A model generated the notes under the pieces. That model was given only the letters and a program-made list of their open reading frames with translations. It had not been told where the DNA came from and did not search any database. This document shows, in pieces, positions 25,986 to 34,677 of a DNA stretch of 64,000 nt. A program made the position numbers and the translations under genes. This stretch comes from Anaerosporobacter sp031551385 (GTDB taxonomy: Bacteria > Bacillota > Clostridia > Lachnospirales > Lachnospiraceae): NCBI RefSeq assembly GCF_031551385.1, contig NZ_JAVBNS010000045.1:19402-83401 (forward strand), read 5' to 3'. The first letter of the stretch is position 1; every line of letters starts with the position of its first letter.

Positions 25986-26717
25986 ATGATAAAGGTTGCT
26001 ATTTGTGATGATGAAAACATCATCACTAGCCAGATAGAAAATATCATTTTGAATATTTGTAAAAGAGAAGGTATTCCAGTGGATACGGAGGTCTTTTATA
26101 GCGGACAGGGTTTAGAAAAAGAAATATCAGAGGGAGCAAGCTATGACTTAATATGTCTGGATATTCAAATGGCAAATGGTGATGGAATAACGACAGCTAA
26201 AAGGATTAGAGAAATGGATGAAAGTGTACTGCTGATTTATGTATCTGAGCATGAAAAATACATGATGGAGTTGTTTCGGTTGGATGTTTTTGCATTTATA
26301 AAAAAACCGATAGAAAGTAAACATTTTGAAAATGTTTTTTTGGATGCCAATCGAAAAATTTGTAATCAAAAGCTGTATTTTTCGTTCTGTTATAAAAATA
26401 AAGAATATAAAATTCTATGTATCGATATTCTATATTTTGAAAGTAGTGGAAGAAAAATTAATGTGCATGTTAGAAACAATGAAAGTATAGAGGTGTTCAA
26501 TGGAAAAATGTCAGAAGTGGAAGAGTGGACAGCTAATGGGAAAATTCCCTTTCTCAGAATACATCAGTCATATCTTGTGAATTATCATCATATAAAGTGT
26601 AGATCAAAGACAGGTATAACTTTGAATAATGGAACAAAATTACCAATAAGTGAAGAGCGGCAGAAGAATTTTGGAAAACAGTATGGAACATTATTGGGAA
26701 TGCCTATATTGCTGTAA
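25986..26717 (+). CDS. LytTR-family response regulator (AgrA-like)
   Basis: This 243-residue protein has an N-terminal receiver domain with the acid pocket CDDE (Asp8, Asp9), phospho-acceptor Asp59 in LICLDIQM and the conserved Lys in FIKKPI. A C-terminal LytTR DNA-binding domain (about 135-235) follows, including FESSGRKINVHV and FLRIHQSYLVN. It is followed by an AgrD-like peptide gene and agrB, so it is very likely the regulator of that signalling locus. No HPK10-type kinase lies near. GAGGGGGGATAAG precedes the ATG. Confidence 0.9.
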   Translation: MIKVAICDDENIITSQIENIILNICKREGIPVDTEVFYSGQGLEKEISEGASYDLICLDIQMANGDGITTAKRIREMDESVLLIYVSEHEKYMMELFRLDVFAFIKKPIESKHFENVFLDANRKICNQKLYFSFCYKNKEYKILCIDILYFESSGRKINVHVRNNESIEVFNGKMSEVEEWTANGKIPFLRIHQSYLVNYHHIKCRSKTGITLNNGTKLPISEERQKNFGKQYGTLLGMPILL

Positions 26718-26730
26718 GCAAATTTTCCTT

Positions 26731-26759
26731 TTGACAAGTGCGCTGAATTTTGGTATTTT
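26731..26759 (+). promoter_or_regulatory. Possible agrD-agrB promoter
   Basis: TTGACA (26731-26736) and TATTTT (26754-26759) are 17 bases apart. A second TTTTTGACA (26777-26785) repeats the -35 sequence downstream. The direct TTTTGACA-type repeats could be LytTR sites; they were not tested against a matrix. Confidence 0.35.
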
Positions 26760-26851
26760 TTACAATACATATCGTATTTTTGACATCTGGATAAAAAACG
26801 GAAATTAAGGGAGTATTATTAGTTAAATTAACAGAAAAAGGAGGTAGTAAA

Positions 26852-26992
26852 ATGAAGGAAAAAAATATTATGGCAAAAGCATTAACTGCTGTTACAAATA
26901 ATATGCTTTCTAGAGCCGCAAATAGCAGATGTATGGTTATTTATCATCAACCAAAACAACCTAATACATTAAAAAAATTTAGGAAGTTTTAA
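26852..26992 (+). CDS. agrD: AgrD-like cyclic autoinducer pre-peptide (46 residues)
   Basis: The gene has an AGGAGG-type site eight bases before the ATG and ends one base before agrB. The peptide has an amphipathic N-terminal half (MKEKNIMAKALTAVTNNMLS), a Cys27 in NSRCMVIY, and the tail HQPKQPNTLKKFRKF. The A-N-S-x-C core and the QPKxPxxLKKF tail are typical of clostridial AgrD peptides that AgrB cuts and cyclises. By analogy the ring would be Cys27-Met-Val-Ile-Tyr31, closed by a thiolactone. The tail is basic, unlike the acidic tail of staphylococcal AgrD. Confidence 0.85.
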   Translation: MKEKNIMAKALTAVTNNMLSRAANSRCMVIYHQPKQPNTLKKFRKF

Positions 26993-26993
26993 G

Positions 26994-27578
26994 ATGGACA
27001 GGATTGAAAAAGTTTTAACAGACTACGTCATTCGTAAAGGCATGGTAGATGAAGCGGACAGAGAGATTTACGAATATGGATTTACAATAACAGCAGAAGT
27101 AGGATTATTTGCGTTATTTAGCCTGTTCATGGCACTGTATTTACATATGTTTGCGGAAGGTATATTATTTTTCATTATATTTGTCCCATTAAGGTCATAT
27201 GGCGGAGGGCTACATTTAGAAAAATATCATTTATGTTATATCTTATCATGCTTGACGTTTTCTGGGATATTATTAGTAGTTAGGTATAGTCAGATTCCTA
27301 TTTATTTTTCATTTATAACTCTTTTTTTATTAGAAGCAGTTGTTTATTCTTTATATCCGGTTGAGAATGTAAACAGAGAAGTTGATAAAGAGGAAGATAA
27401 GTATTTCCGAAAGAAGCTAAAATGGTTTTTGGTTTTGGATATAATCATAGCAGCAATATGTGTTGTTTTAAGAAAAGATAAGTATATTTTATTGATAGCA
27501 ACCACGTTTTTGATGATTGTTATAACAATGATAATGGGAAAGTATAAGAATAGGAAAAGAGAAATGTCGAATCTGTAA
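26994..27578 (+). CDS. agrB: AgrB-like peptide-processing membrane protease
   Basis: This 194-residue protein has about five membrane helices. The catalytic pair is visible in RSYGGGLHLEKYHLCYILS: His74 and Cys81, seven residues apart as in AgrB of Staphylococcus. It cleaves the AgrD tail and forms the thiolactone. It starts one base after the agrD stop (TAAGATG), so the two are coupled, and ends at a strong terminator. Confidence 0.92.
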   Translation: MDRIEKVLTDYVIRKGMVDEADREIYEYGFTITAEVGLFALFSLFMALYLHMFAEGILFFIIFVPLRSYGGGLHLEKYHLCYILSCLTFSGILLVVRYSQIPIYFSFITLFLLEAVVYSLYPVENVNREVDKEEDKYFRKKLKWFLVLDIIIAAICVVLRKDKYILLIATTFLMIVITMIMGKYKNRKREMSNL

Positions 27579-27597
27579 TATAAGGATTCGGCTTTTT

Positions 27598-27641
27598 TAT
27601 ATTAAAACTCCCCTCATTTTTTTGAGGGGAGTTTTAATATA
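27598..27641. terminator. Strong bidirectional terminator
   Basis: TATTAAAACTCCCCTCA pairs perfectly with TGAGGGGAGTTTTAATA around a 6-base T loop, flanked by T and A tracts. It separates agrB from the convergent permease gene. Confidence 0.88.
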
Positions 27642-27649
27642 AACTGTTA

Positions 27650-28909
27650 TTATTCCGATATTTCAATATTCTTTCGTTTCAATCTATTTGTAATCACCTT
27701 ATTCAATAAAAAAGCAATTACAGCGGTAACGGGAACGCCAAGGAACATTCCTAGCACACCCCAATAAGCGCCACCGACAGTGATACCAAAGATAACCCAG
27801 AGTGGTTTTAAACCGGTAGATTCTCCAAGAATTTTTGGTCCAAGATATAGACCATCAAATTGCTGTAAGGCAAGAATCATAAAAGCAAAGATAAAAGCTT
27901 TAATTGGGTCAATTACAAGGAAGATAAGTGTTCCAGGTACAGCACCGATAAATGGTCCAAAGTAAGGAATCATGTTTGTAATACCTACAATTACACTAAG
28001 AAGAATAGCATAGTTTAGGTGGAGTATTCGCATTAATACGTAGCAGATAATTCCGATGATTAAGGAATCAATTGTTTTACCTACGATAAATCCATTAAAA
28101 ATAGAGTTGCATTCTTTTACCGTATTAAAAAAACTGTCGGCTTTTTTAATAGGAACAAAAGAGTAGATAGTACGTTTAATGTTCTTTTGCAATGTCTTTT
28201 TGTCGGATATCATATAGCAAGAGATTACAATTGATAAAACGAGGTTAATAATAATACGTACAATAGAAACAGAAATACTAATTATTTTGGGAAAGATATT
28301 TGATAAAAGGTTTGTTCCATAGCCTAGAAGATCTGGAATAGCACCATTAATCTTATCTTCTACAACGCCAAAATTAATAGACGGAAATGTTTCTTCTAAA
28401 TTCTGAAGGTAATAAATTGTCTTATCGGATAAATTAACAATTGTTCCATTTAGCTCAGATAATGTAGTTATGAGTTCTGGAATAATATAGATTAATACAA
28501 TGGCAATAATACCAATAACAATTAAGTATGAAAATAGTATAGCAAGAAATTTTCTAACAGTAGTATTCTTAATCTTAAGTACCTTTGCCAAGAAACGTTT
28601 GTCTAACATAATAACAATAGGGTTTAAAATATAAGCAATAAAAAATGCCATAATAAATGGAGTAAGGACATTAAAAACTTGTCTTACTGCAGCTACAGCA
28701 TAAGAAAAGTTGACGATAATACTTATAATAATAGCACCAATAACCATAACCGCTAAAGTATATATGCTAATAATAAAATAATTGCGATTGGTCTGGAACT
28801 TGTGAGAATGAAGTTCGTTTGACTTTTCAGATGACTGTTCAGCTGATATTTCTGGTGCTTTTTCAGGTTCTGGATTCGTGTTTTCTTTAATCTGAGATGT
28901 ATTTTCCAA
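27650..28909 (-). CDS. AI-2E family (UPF0118/PerM-like) membrane permease
   Basis: This 419-residue protein has about eight helices in the AI-2E transporter arrangement. There are two N-terminal helices (YFIISIYTLAVMVIGAIIIS and FIMAFFIAYILNPIVIMLD), a coiled outer section, and a C-terminal block with GITNMIPYFGPFIGAVPG and LGVPVTAVIAF, both typical. Family members are proposed exporters of AI-2 or sodium/proton antiporters; the substrate is open. The start is TTG at 28909 with AAGGAGG seven bases upstream; an upstream in-frame TTG overlaps this site and is less likely. The first 55 residues are a charged, disordered tail. Confidence 0.88.
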   Translation of the reverse strand: MENTSQIKENTNPEPEKAPEISAEQSSEKSNELHSHKFQTNRNYFIISIYTLAVMVIGAIIISIIVNFSYAVAAVRQVFNVLTPFIMAFFIAYILNPIVIMLDKRFLAKVLKIKNTTVRKFLAILFSYLIVIGIIAIVLIYIIPELITTLSELNGTIVNLSDKTIYYLQNLEETFPSINFGVVEDKINGAIPDLLGYGTNLLSNIFPKIISISVSIVRIIINLVLSIVISCYMISDKKTLQKNIKRTIYSFVPIKKADSFFNTVKECNSIFNGFIVGKTIDSLIIGIICYVLMRILHLNYAILLSVIVGITNMIPYFGPFIGAVPGTLIFLVIDPIKAFIFAFMILALQQFDGLYLGPKILGESTGLKPLWVIFGITVGGAYWGVLGMFLGVPVTAVIAFLLNKVITNRLKRKNIEISE

Positions 28910-29016
28910 GTGTGTACCTCCTTCGTTGTAGTTCAATTATATATTACTATTTAGTATATAGGGAAAGGGATATATTATCAATAGTTAAAAAAATATAAAA
29001 AAAATAAAAAAAGTAC

Positions 29017-29045
29017 TTGCAATTTGTTTTTTGTTAGGATATAAT
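29017..29045 (+). promoter_or_regulatory. tRNA-Lys promoter
   Basis: TTGCAA (29017-29022) and a perfect TATAAT (29040-29045) are separated by 17 bases, 22 bases before the tRNA. Confidence 0.75.
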
Positions 29046-29066
29046 GATTCTTGCGTTAAGGCGTAT

Positions 29067-29139
29067 GCGCTAATAGCTCAGCTGGTAGAGCACCTGACTC
29101 TTAATCAGGGTGTCTGGGGTTCGAACCCCCATTGGCGTA
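29067..29139 (+). tRNA. tRNA-Lys (anticodon CTT)
   Basis: The 73-base cloverleaf folds well. The acceptor is GCGCTAA with TTGGCGT (a G-U first pair and one internal wobble), followed by D arm GCTCAGCTGGTAGAGC and anticodon stem CCTGA-CTCTTAA-TCAGG with anticodon CTT. The T arm is TGGGG-TTCGAAC-CCCCA and the discriminator is A. CCA is not encoded. The restriction-modification pair begins 232 bases downstream, and tRNA ends are frequent integration sites. Confidence 0.95.
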
Positions 29140-29210
29140 TTATAAAGTACCGATTTTGAAGACATAGGAGCTTCGGGGTTGGTGCTTTTTTTGTGCGTTT
29201 TTTTAAATTT

Positions 29211-29234
29211 GTTAGTCAAAATGTTAGTCAGAAT
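29211..29234. repeat. Short direct repeat downstream of tRNA-Lys
   Basis: GTTAGTCAAAAT (29211-29222) is followed at once by GTTAGTCAGAAT (29223-29234). Such repeats downstream of a tRNA can be recombinase arm sites left by an integrated element; that is a suggestion only. Confidence 0.4.
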
Positions 29235-29371
29235 TGTACTGCTTGCATTTTACTTATCACATTGGGGTATTGTAAAAAAGAAAATTCATAAACCAAAAAT
29301 ATGTTCTTGTTTTTTGATATAATATATTCTATAATAACAACAAGGATGTTTTGGGATGTGGAGGAAGAGAC

Positions 29372-31393
29372 GTGAGATACATTGGAAGTAAAGCTGCATT
29401 ATTAGATGAAATAGATAAAATGATTGCAAAGAATACAACAAATAGAGAAGAAACATTTTGCGATATATTTGCAGGTACAGGTATTGTAGCTAGATATTTC
29501 AAGCAAAGATATGCAGTTACTTCGAATGATATCTTACATTTCTCTTATGTTATGCAAAAGGCAACAATAGAGAATAATTCGCAACCAGACTTTACGAAAC
29601 TGAAGGAACTTGGGATAGAAGACCCGATTGCGTACTTAGAAGAGACGGAGATAGGGAACGTAACATATGAGGACGATTCTTATTTTATCGCAAAGAACTA
29701 TTCGCCACATGAATCATGTTCTAGGATGTATCTTACGAATGAGAATGCATTGCGAATTGATTTTATAAGAAATACAATTAACGAATGGTTTACTAAGTCG
29801 TATATCAATGAGAATACGTATTACTATCTTCTTGCAGGATTGCTAGAGGGTGTTCCTTATGTATCAAACATTACAGGGACGTATGGTGCGTATCTAAAGG
29901 AGTGGGACAAACGTGCCTATAAGAAATTCGAGATGATACGCCTTGACGTTGTAGATAACGAAAAAGAAAATTATAGCTATAATGAAGATGCGCTTTCACT
30001 AATTAAGAAAGTGCAAGGCGATATCCTTTACATAGACCCTCCTTATAATTCAAGACAATATGCGCCGAATTATCATCTGTTAGAGACGATATCGAAGTAT
30101 GATTGCCCGGAAATTAAAGGAGTTACAGGAATGCGTTCGTATGAGGATTTAAAATCACCGTTTTGCATTAAAGCGAAGGTGGAGGAAGCATTTGATACAA
30201 TAATAAGAGAAGCAAAGTTTACACACATTATAATCAGCTACAGTAGTGATGGGCTTATGAATGAATATCAGATTGAGACAATCCTAAAACGTTATGGAAA
30301 TCCTAAGACATATCAGTTGAAGAAAATCCCATACCGTAAGTATAAGGGAAAGCTAAATTCTAGGGGAAAGACGCTATATGAATATTTGTTTTATATTAAG
30401 AAAACGCAGGAAGTAAAAGACACGGAAAATGAGGAGCAGCTGGAAGCAGGTAATATGGGCAAAGACAGTGTTCTAGATAAAAAATGTGGCATTCATAATA
30501 GTGGAAAATATATTAAAAGCCCGCTTAATTATATTGGTGGAAAATATAAGTTGCTACCACAGATTATTCCGTTATTCCCTAACGACATTCGTACATTCGT
30601 AGACTTATTCTGCGGTGGTTGTAATGTGAGTATGAATATTCAAGCAGAACGTATTATCTGCAATGACATTAATACAAAGATTATAGAGTTATATAAAGCA
30701 TTTACGAAGATGCCAATTAACAAAATTATTGACCGTATAGAGAGCAACATTGAAGAGTATGGATTATCGAAGGAGAACGAAGAAGGATTTAAGATGTTCC
30801 GTGATTACTATAATGAGACAGGTAATCCGATTGATTTATATACATTAACGTGTTATTCCTTTAACTATCAATTCCGTTTTAATAATAATCTTGAATACAA
30901 CAATCCATTTGGAAGAAATAGAAGCCAGTTTTCAAGTAATATGAGGAGAAATCTATATCTATTCGTGGATCGATTACAGTCTATGAATGTATCGTTTTCT
31001 AGTAAGGATTTTAGTAAGGTTTCCCTTCGCAACTTATCAGAAGGGGATTTTATCTATTGCGATCCTCCCTATTATATTACAACAGGTACGTATAATGATG
31101 GAAATCGTGGATTTAAAGATTGGAAAGAGGAACAGGAAAGAGGTTTATATAAGTATCTTGATAAGGCAGATAAGAAAGGCGTTAAATTCGCCTTATCAAA
31201 TGTTATGGAGCATAAAGGAAGACACAATGACATCTTAGAGTCATGGAGTAAGAAATATAATGTCATTGATTTGAATTTTGACTACTCGAATGCTAGTTAT
31301 AATACTGCAAAAGGTGGTAGCAGAGAAGTACTAGTTACAAATTATGATGTTAAGGATTATAGAAGACTAGATAGTAAAGGAGATAAGGTATGA
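29372..31393 (+). CDS. Fused two-domain DNA adenine methyltransferase, M.FokI-type
   Basis: This 673-residue protein consists of two D12-class N6-adenine methyltransferases in tandem. The first has RYIGSKAALL, the SAM motif DIFAGTGIVARYF and DPPY at about 222-225. The second has NYIGGKYKLL, VDLFCGGCNVSMNI and DPPY at about 564-567. A linker lies near residues 345-375. Two fused domains are what M.FokI uses to methylate the two strands of its asymmetric site. The start is GTG 29372 with GGAGG seven bases upstream; the earlier in-frame TTG overlaps that site. The stop overlaps the endonuclease start (ATGA). Confidence 0.93.
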   Translation: MRYIGSKAALLDEIDKMIAKNTTNREETFCDIFAGTGIVARYFKQRYAVTSNDILHFSYVMQKATIENNSQPDFTKLKELGIEDPIAYLEETEIGNVTYEDDSYFIAKNYSPHESCSRMYLTNENALRIDFIRNTINEWFTKSYINENTYYYLLAGLLEGVPYVSNITGTYGAYLKEWDKRAYKKFEMIRLDVVDNEKENYSYNEDALSLIKKVQGDILYIDPPYNSRQYAPNYHLLETISKYDCPEIKGVTGMRSYEDLKSPFCIKAKVEEAFDTIIREAKFTHIIISYSSDGLMNEYQIETILKRYGNPKTYQLKKIPYRKYKGKLNSRGKTLYEYLFYIKKTQEVKDTENEEQLEAGNMGKDSVLDKKCGIHNSGKYIKSPLNYIGGKYKLLPQIIPLFPNDIRTFVDLFCGGCNVSMNIQAERIICNDINTKIIELYKAFTKMPINKIIDRIESNIEEYGLSKENEEGFKMFRDYYNETGNPIDLYTLTCYSFNYQFRFNNNLEYNNPFGRNRSQFSSNMRRNLYLFVDRLQSMNVSFSSKDFSKVSLRNLSEGDFIYCDPPYYITTGTYNDGNRGFKDWKEEQERGLYKYLDKADKKGVKFALSNVMEHKGRHNDILESWSKKYNVIDLNFDYSNASYNTAKGGSREVLVTNYDVKDYRRLDSKGDKV

Positions 31394-33156
31394 TAACAGT
31401 ATGGCCAGTAGAAACAACGAATTTTCGTGCATTTGGTTGGGTACAAGATCCAAGTAATTTGCGAAGTTTATGTAATGTTACGGCGATATTTGATGAGAAC
31501 TCAGGGATGCACCAAGCTCTAGTTAACTCTATGATACCTGATTTAGTAGAAGAACGAGATGGAAGAGATTCGCTTTTAGACGCATTAAATACACGACCTT
31601 TACGTATCGCCTATAGTAAACTAGTTGGAACGGCATTTAAGCCAAGAAAAGATTCTCGATGTAATGGGATTGTACAGGCAACGGTAAAGGGGCAGATAAG
31701 ACCGTTTATAGGAGAATGGCAAGCTGATAACTTTGTACGTTGGGCGTATGCATTTCATTTTATTCGTTATAATTATGAGGATGATACATTTGAAATTACA
31801 GAAGAGGGTAAAGAGCTTGTGAACGCTCGAGATGAAATGGAAGAGTTGAATAAGTCGGAGTTAGAACTATTAACAAAGGCAGCGTTATCTTATCCACCTG
31901 CAATCCGAATCTTGCGCTTGCTGGCTGAGGAAGATGCACATCTTACAAAATTCGAACTTGGAAAACAACTTGGATTTATCGGAGAGGGCGGATTTACGAG
32001 CTTACCTCAAAGTGTGTTGCTTCGTGCATTAGCAATCACAGAAGACTCTGCAGAAGTTAGTAAAATGAAGGCAGACTGGGAAGGTTCTAGTGACAAATAT
32101 GCAAGAATGATAGCAAAATGGTTGGATAAGTTAGGCTTAGTTAAGACGGTTTCTAAGACATTCAAAGTAATGATTCAAGGAAAAGAACAGACGGTTACAA
32201 TTGGACAGGCATATCAAATTACAACAAAGGGATATATGTCTTTAAATCATGTAACAGGAAAGAGTTCACACAAGAAGCTATCTAAGAACGTATGCTTTGA
32301 AATGTTAGCGACAAAAGCAGGAGACAGAGAATATCTAAGAACGAGAAGAGCATATCTATTAAAGTTCCTATCGGAATCAAAACAAGGAATTACGATAATA
32401 ACGTTAACTCAAAAGTTAGCAGAGTGTGGATTGGATTGTGAAATAGGCAGTATTACGGATGATATTAATGGATTGATTAATATTGGTCTGCATATAACAT
32501 ATAAAAATGATTTATATTATCTAGAAGATACATTGAATGATTTTTTGATTCCTATAACAAAGTTAAGTGAAAGATCGGAAATAGAGACAATAAAAGAACA
32601 GATGAGAGGGGAGCTTACACATCTTTCTCATGAATACCTTGGTTTATTAGACCTTGCTTATGACAGTAAGCAGAATCGTTTGTTTGAACTAAAGACGCTA
32701 CAGCTTTTAACAGAGGAATGTGGTTTTGAAGGCTTACATCTAGGTGGTAGTCGTAAACCAGACGGTATTGTATATACAAGCAGGGAAGATCGATTGGTTG
32801 ACGATGTTCATTATGGAATTATTATTGATACAAAAGCTTATTCGGGAGGGTATTCTTTGCCGATTTCACAGGCGGATGAGATGGAACGCTATATTGGTGA
32901 AAATCAGACAAGAGATGTTCGTATTAATCCTAACGAATGGTGGAATAATTTTGGAGATGATGTAACACAATTTTATTATATGTTTGTTGCAGGACATTTT
33001 AAAGGAAAGTATCAAGAACAAATTGAGCGAATTAACTGTAATAAGAATATAAAAGGGGCAGCAGTCTCTATTCAGGAACTTCTTCGTATTGCCAATGCAT
33101 ATAAAGCGGGAGAGACTACGCATGAAGAGATAAAAGCAAAGTTGTTTTTAGGCTGA
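31390..33156 (+). CDS. Type IIS restriction endonuclease, full-length FokI homologue
   Basis: This 588-residue protein is close to FokI in length and order: N-terminal recognition subdomains with FGWVQDP, SYPPAIRIL, GFTSLPQ and WEGSSDKYARM, then the cleavage domain. Catalytic residues correspond to Asp458 (RKPDG), Asp480 and Lys482 (DTKAYSGGY). The dimer-interface pair is kept as Asp496 and Arg500 in QADEMERY. Of the residues I recall as FokI base contacts, Gln19, Arg86, Trp110, Glu231 and Lys236 are retained. Others change: Asp20 for Asn, Gln111 for Ser, Ala228 for Asn. The site may therefore be GGATG or a relative. AAAGGAG lies eight bases before the ATG. Confidence 0.95.
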   Translation: MITVWPVETTNFRAFGWVQDPSNLRSLCNVTAIFDENSGMHQALVNSMIPDLVEERDGRDSLLDALNTRPLRIAYSKLVGTAFKPRKDSRCNGIVQATVKGQIRPFIGEWQADNFVRWAYAFHFIRYNYEDDTFEITEEGKELVNARDEMEELNKSELELLTKAALSYPPAIRILRLLAEEDAHLTKFELGKQLGFIGEGGFTSLPQSVLLRALAITEDSAEVSKMKADWEGSSDKYARMIAKWLDKLGLVKTVSKTFKVMIQGKEQTVTIGQAYQITTKGYMSLNHVTGKSSHKKLSKNVCFEMLATKAGDREYLRTRRAYLLKFLSESKQGITIITLTQKLAECGLDCEIGSITDDINGLINIGLHITYKNDLYYLEDTLNDFLIPITKLSERSEIETIKEQMRGELTHLSHEYLGLLDLAYDSKQNRLFELKTLQLLTEECGFEGLHLGGSRKPDGIVYTSREDRLVDDVHYGIIIDTKAYSGGYSLPISQADEMERYIGENQTRDVRINPNEWWNNFGDDVTQFYYMFVAGHFKGKYQEQIERINCNKNIKGAAVSIQELLRIANAYKAGETTHEEIKAKLFLG

Positions 33157-33300
33157 TTTTATAGCGTTGCAAAGAATGACCAACGAAAAAATATTCAAAA
33201 TAATGAAAACAAAATAAAAACTATTAGAAATGATGTAAAAGATATGAACTTGTGTAAGAACTATGGTTGAATTGAAATTTGCGGAAGGATGGTTTTTCAT

Positions 33301-33843
33301 ATGAAATTAATGATTGCTTCGGATATTCACGGCTCAGAATATTATTGTGAAAAGTTATTGCAAAGATATCAAGCGGAAAAAGCGGATAAATTAATTTTAC
33401 TAGGTGACATTCTATATCATGGCCCTAGAAATGATTTACCGAAAGGCTATAACCCGAAGGGCGTTATTCGGTTATTAAATGATTGCAAAGATGAAATTTT
33501 GTGCGTTAGAGGGAATTGTGAAGCAGAAGTAGACCAAATGGTTTTGGATTTTTCTGTACTATCAGATTCTATGATTTTATATCTAGACAATCGCATGGTA
33601 TTTGCTACGCATGGACATGTATTTCATAAAGAGAATTTGCCTAAGTTAAAAGACGGTGACATTCTGCTCCATGGGCACACGCATGTACAAGCGTTGGAAA
33701 GATGCGAAGGCTATATCTATATGAATCCAGGTTCGGTCTCAATACCTAAGAACGGAAACGAGAATAGCTATATGATTTATGAAAATGCAACGTATACAAT
33801 TAAGAACTTGGAAGGAAATGAAATTATAGCAATGACAGTCTAA
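33301..33843 (+). CDS. yfcE: Metallophosphoesterase, YfcE/MJ0936-like phosphodiesterase
   Basis: This 180-residue calcineurin-like phosphodiesterase carries all metal-binding blocks: SDIHG, GDILYHGPRND, GNCEAE, THGHVFH and HGHTH. The insertion HGPRNDLPKGYNPKGV is typical of YfcE. ATG 33301 is chosen, with GGAAGG 13 bases upstream; the ATG four codons earlier overlaps that site. It is convergent with the cobalamin gene and overlaps its stop by four bases. Confidence 0.92.
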   Translation: MKLMIASDIHGSEYYCEKLLQRYQAEKADKLILLGDILYHGPRNDLPKGYNPKGVIRLLNDCKDEILCVRGNCEAEVDQMVLDFSVLSDSMILYLDNRMVFATHGHVFHKENLPKLKDGDILLHGHTHVQALERCEGYIYMNPGSVSIPKNGNENSYMIYENATYTIKNLEGNEIIAMTV

Positions 33844-34364
33844 AGTTCAATTCCTTCTCTAGGAAGCACACCTTTATCATAAGGATGACGAACTTTCTTA
33901 ATATCAGAGATATAATCAGCAATATCAAGTAACTCCTGTGTAGGCTGTTTTCCAGTGATAACAACTTCTAAGTGTTCCGGTTTTGTGCGCAGAAATGTAA
34001 TAAGATAATCAGAGTCTATAAAATGATAAGACTCAGCATACGTAATTTCATCAAGAATTAAGAGGTCATAGTTGTCATCTATGGCCTTTTTACATGCGTC
34101 TTTTAATAAAGCATCATAATATTCAAAGGCTTGCTCCTTTTCAGCAGGCGTAAGGCTATAGAAGTATCCAAACACTTTAACACTTGGTATTACCGTAATA
34201 TTTGCATGCAACGATAGAGCAGATACTTCACTAGACGAATTCGTCTTCATGAACCGTACAAGCAAGACCTTTTTCCCAGCGCCAGCAGCACGTAATGCTA
34301 AACCAAGTGCCGCCGTAGTTTTCCCCTTTCCATCGCCGCAGTATATATGAATATATCCTTTCAT
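33840..34364 (-). CDS. cobO: Cob(I)yrinic acid a,c-diamide adenosyltransferase (CobO/BtuR)
   Basis: This 174-residue enzyme transfers the adenosyl group from ATP to cob(I)alamin or cobyrinate. It has the unusual P-loop CGDGKGKTTAALG at about 9-21, the Walker B-like DLLILDEITYA, VVITGKQPTQELLDIAD, and KGVLPREGIEL at the end. No other cobalamin gene is in the window, so it may serve salvage. Confidence 0.95.
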   Translation of the reverse strand: MKGYIHIYCGDGKGKTTAALGLALRAAGAGKKVLLVRFMKTNSSSEVSALSLHANITVIPSVKVFGYFYSLTPAEKEQAFEYYDALLKDACKKAIDDNYDLLILDEITYAESYHFIDSDYLITFLRTKPEHLEVVITGKQPTQELLDIADYISDIKKVRHPYDKGVLPREGIEL

Positions 34365-34428
34365 TTTGTTGTATTCCTTTCCGTTCTTTTCTATTCTTTT
34401 CTTTTTTATACTCCATTGTTAGATAGCT

Positions 34429-34470
34429 GCGAAACTCTCAATAACCTTGCCAGCTTCTTGAGAGTTTCGC
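34429..34470. repeat. Dispersed intergenic inverted repeat, copy 2
   Basis: GCGAAACTCTCAA (34429-34441) and TTGAGAGTTTCGC (34458-34470) form a perfect 13-bp stem with a 16-base loop. In reverse complement, loop plus arm match the copies at 24401 and 50261. The remainder of the 313-base gap 34365-34677 shows no gene. Confidence 0.7.
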
Positions 34471-34677
34471 CCCTATTTAATATTCTAAAGGTATTCACCT
34501 ATAGAATAGGCAATTAGGCGGAATTTATGCATATAGACTTGCTTTCTTAGCGTTGGTGAATTATTATGTAAGATACATGGAAACTGTGTATAATTGTAAC
34601 TGTTGCCTAGAGAAAAGAAAGTCAAGATGGCTATGTTAAAGGAAGGTCATTAAGAAGAAATTAAAGGGTGTGAAATT

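Noticed and set aside
29067..29139. tRNA-Lys as a pseudogene because of G-U pairs in the acceptor stem
   Set aside because: All arms, loops and the promoter are intact. Two wobble pairs are compatible with a working tRNA.
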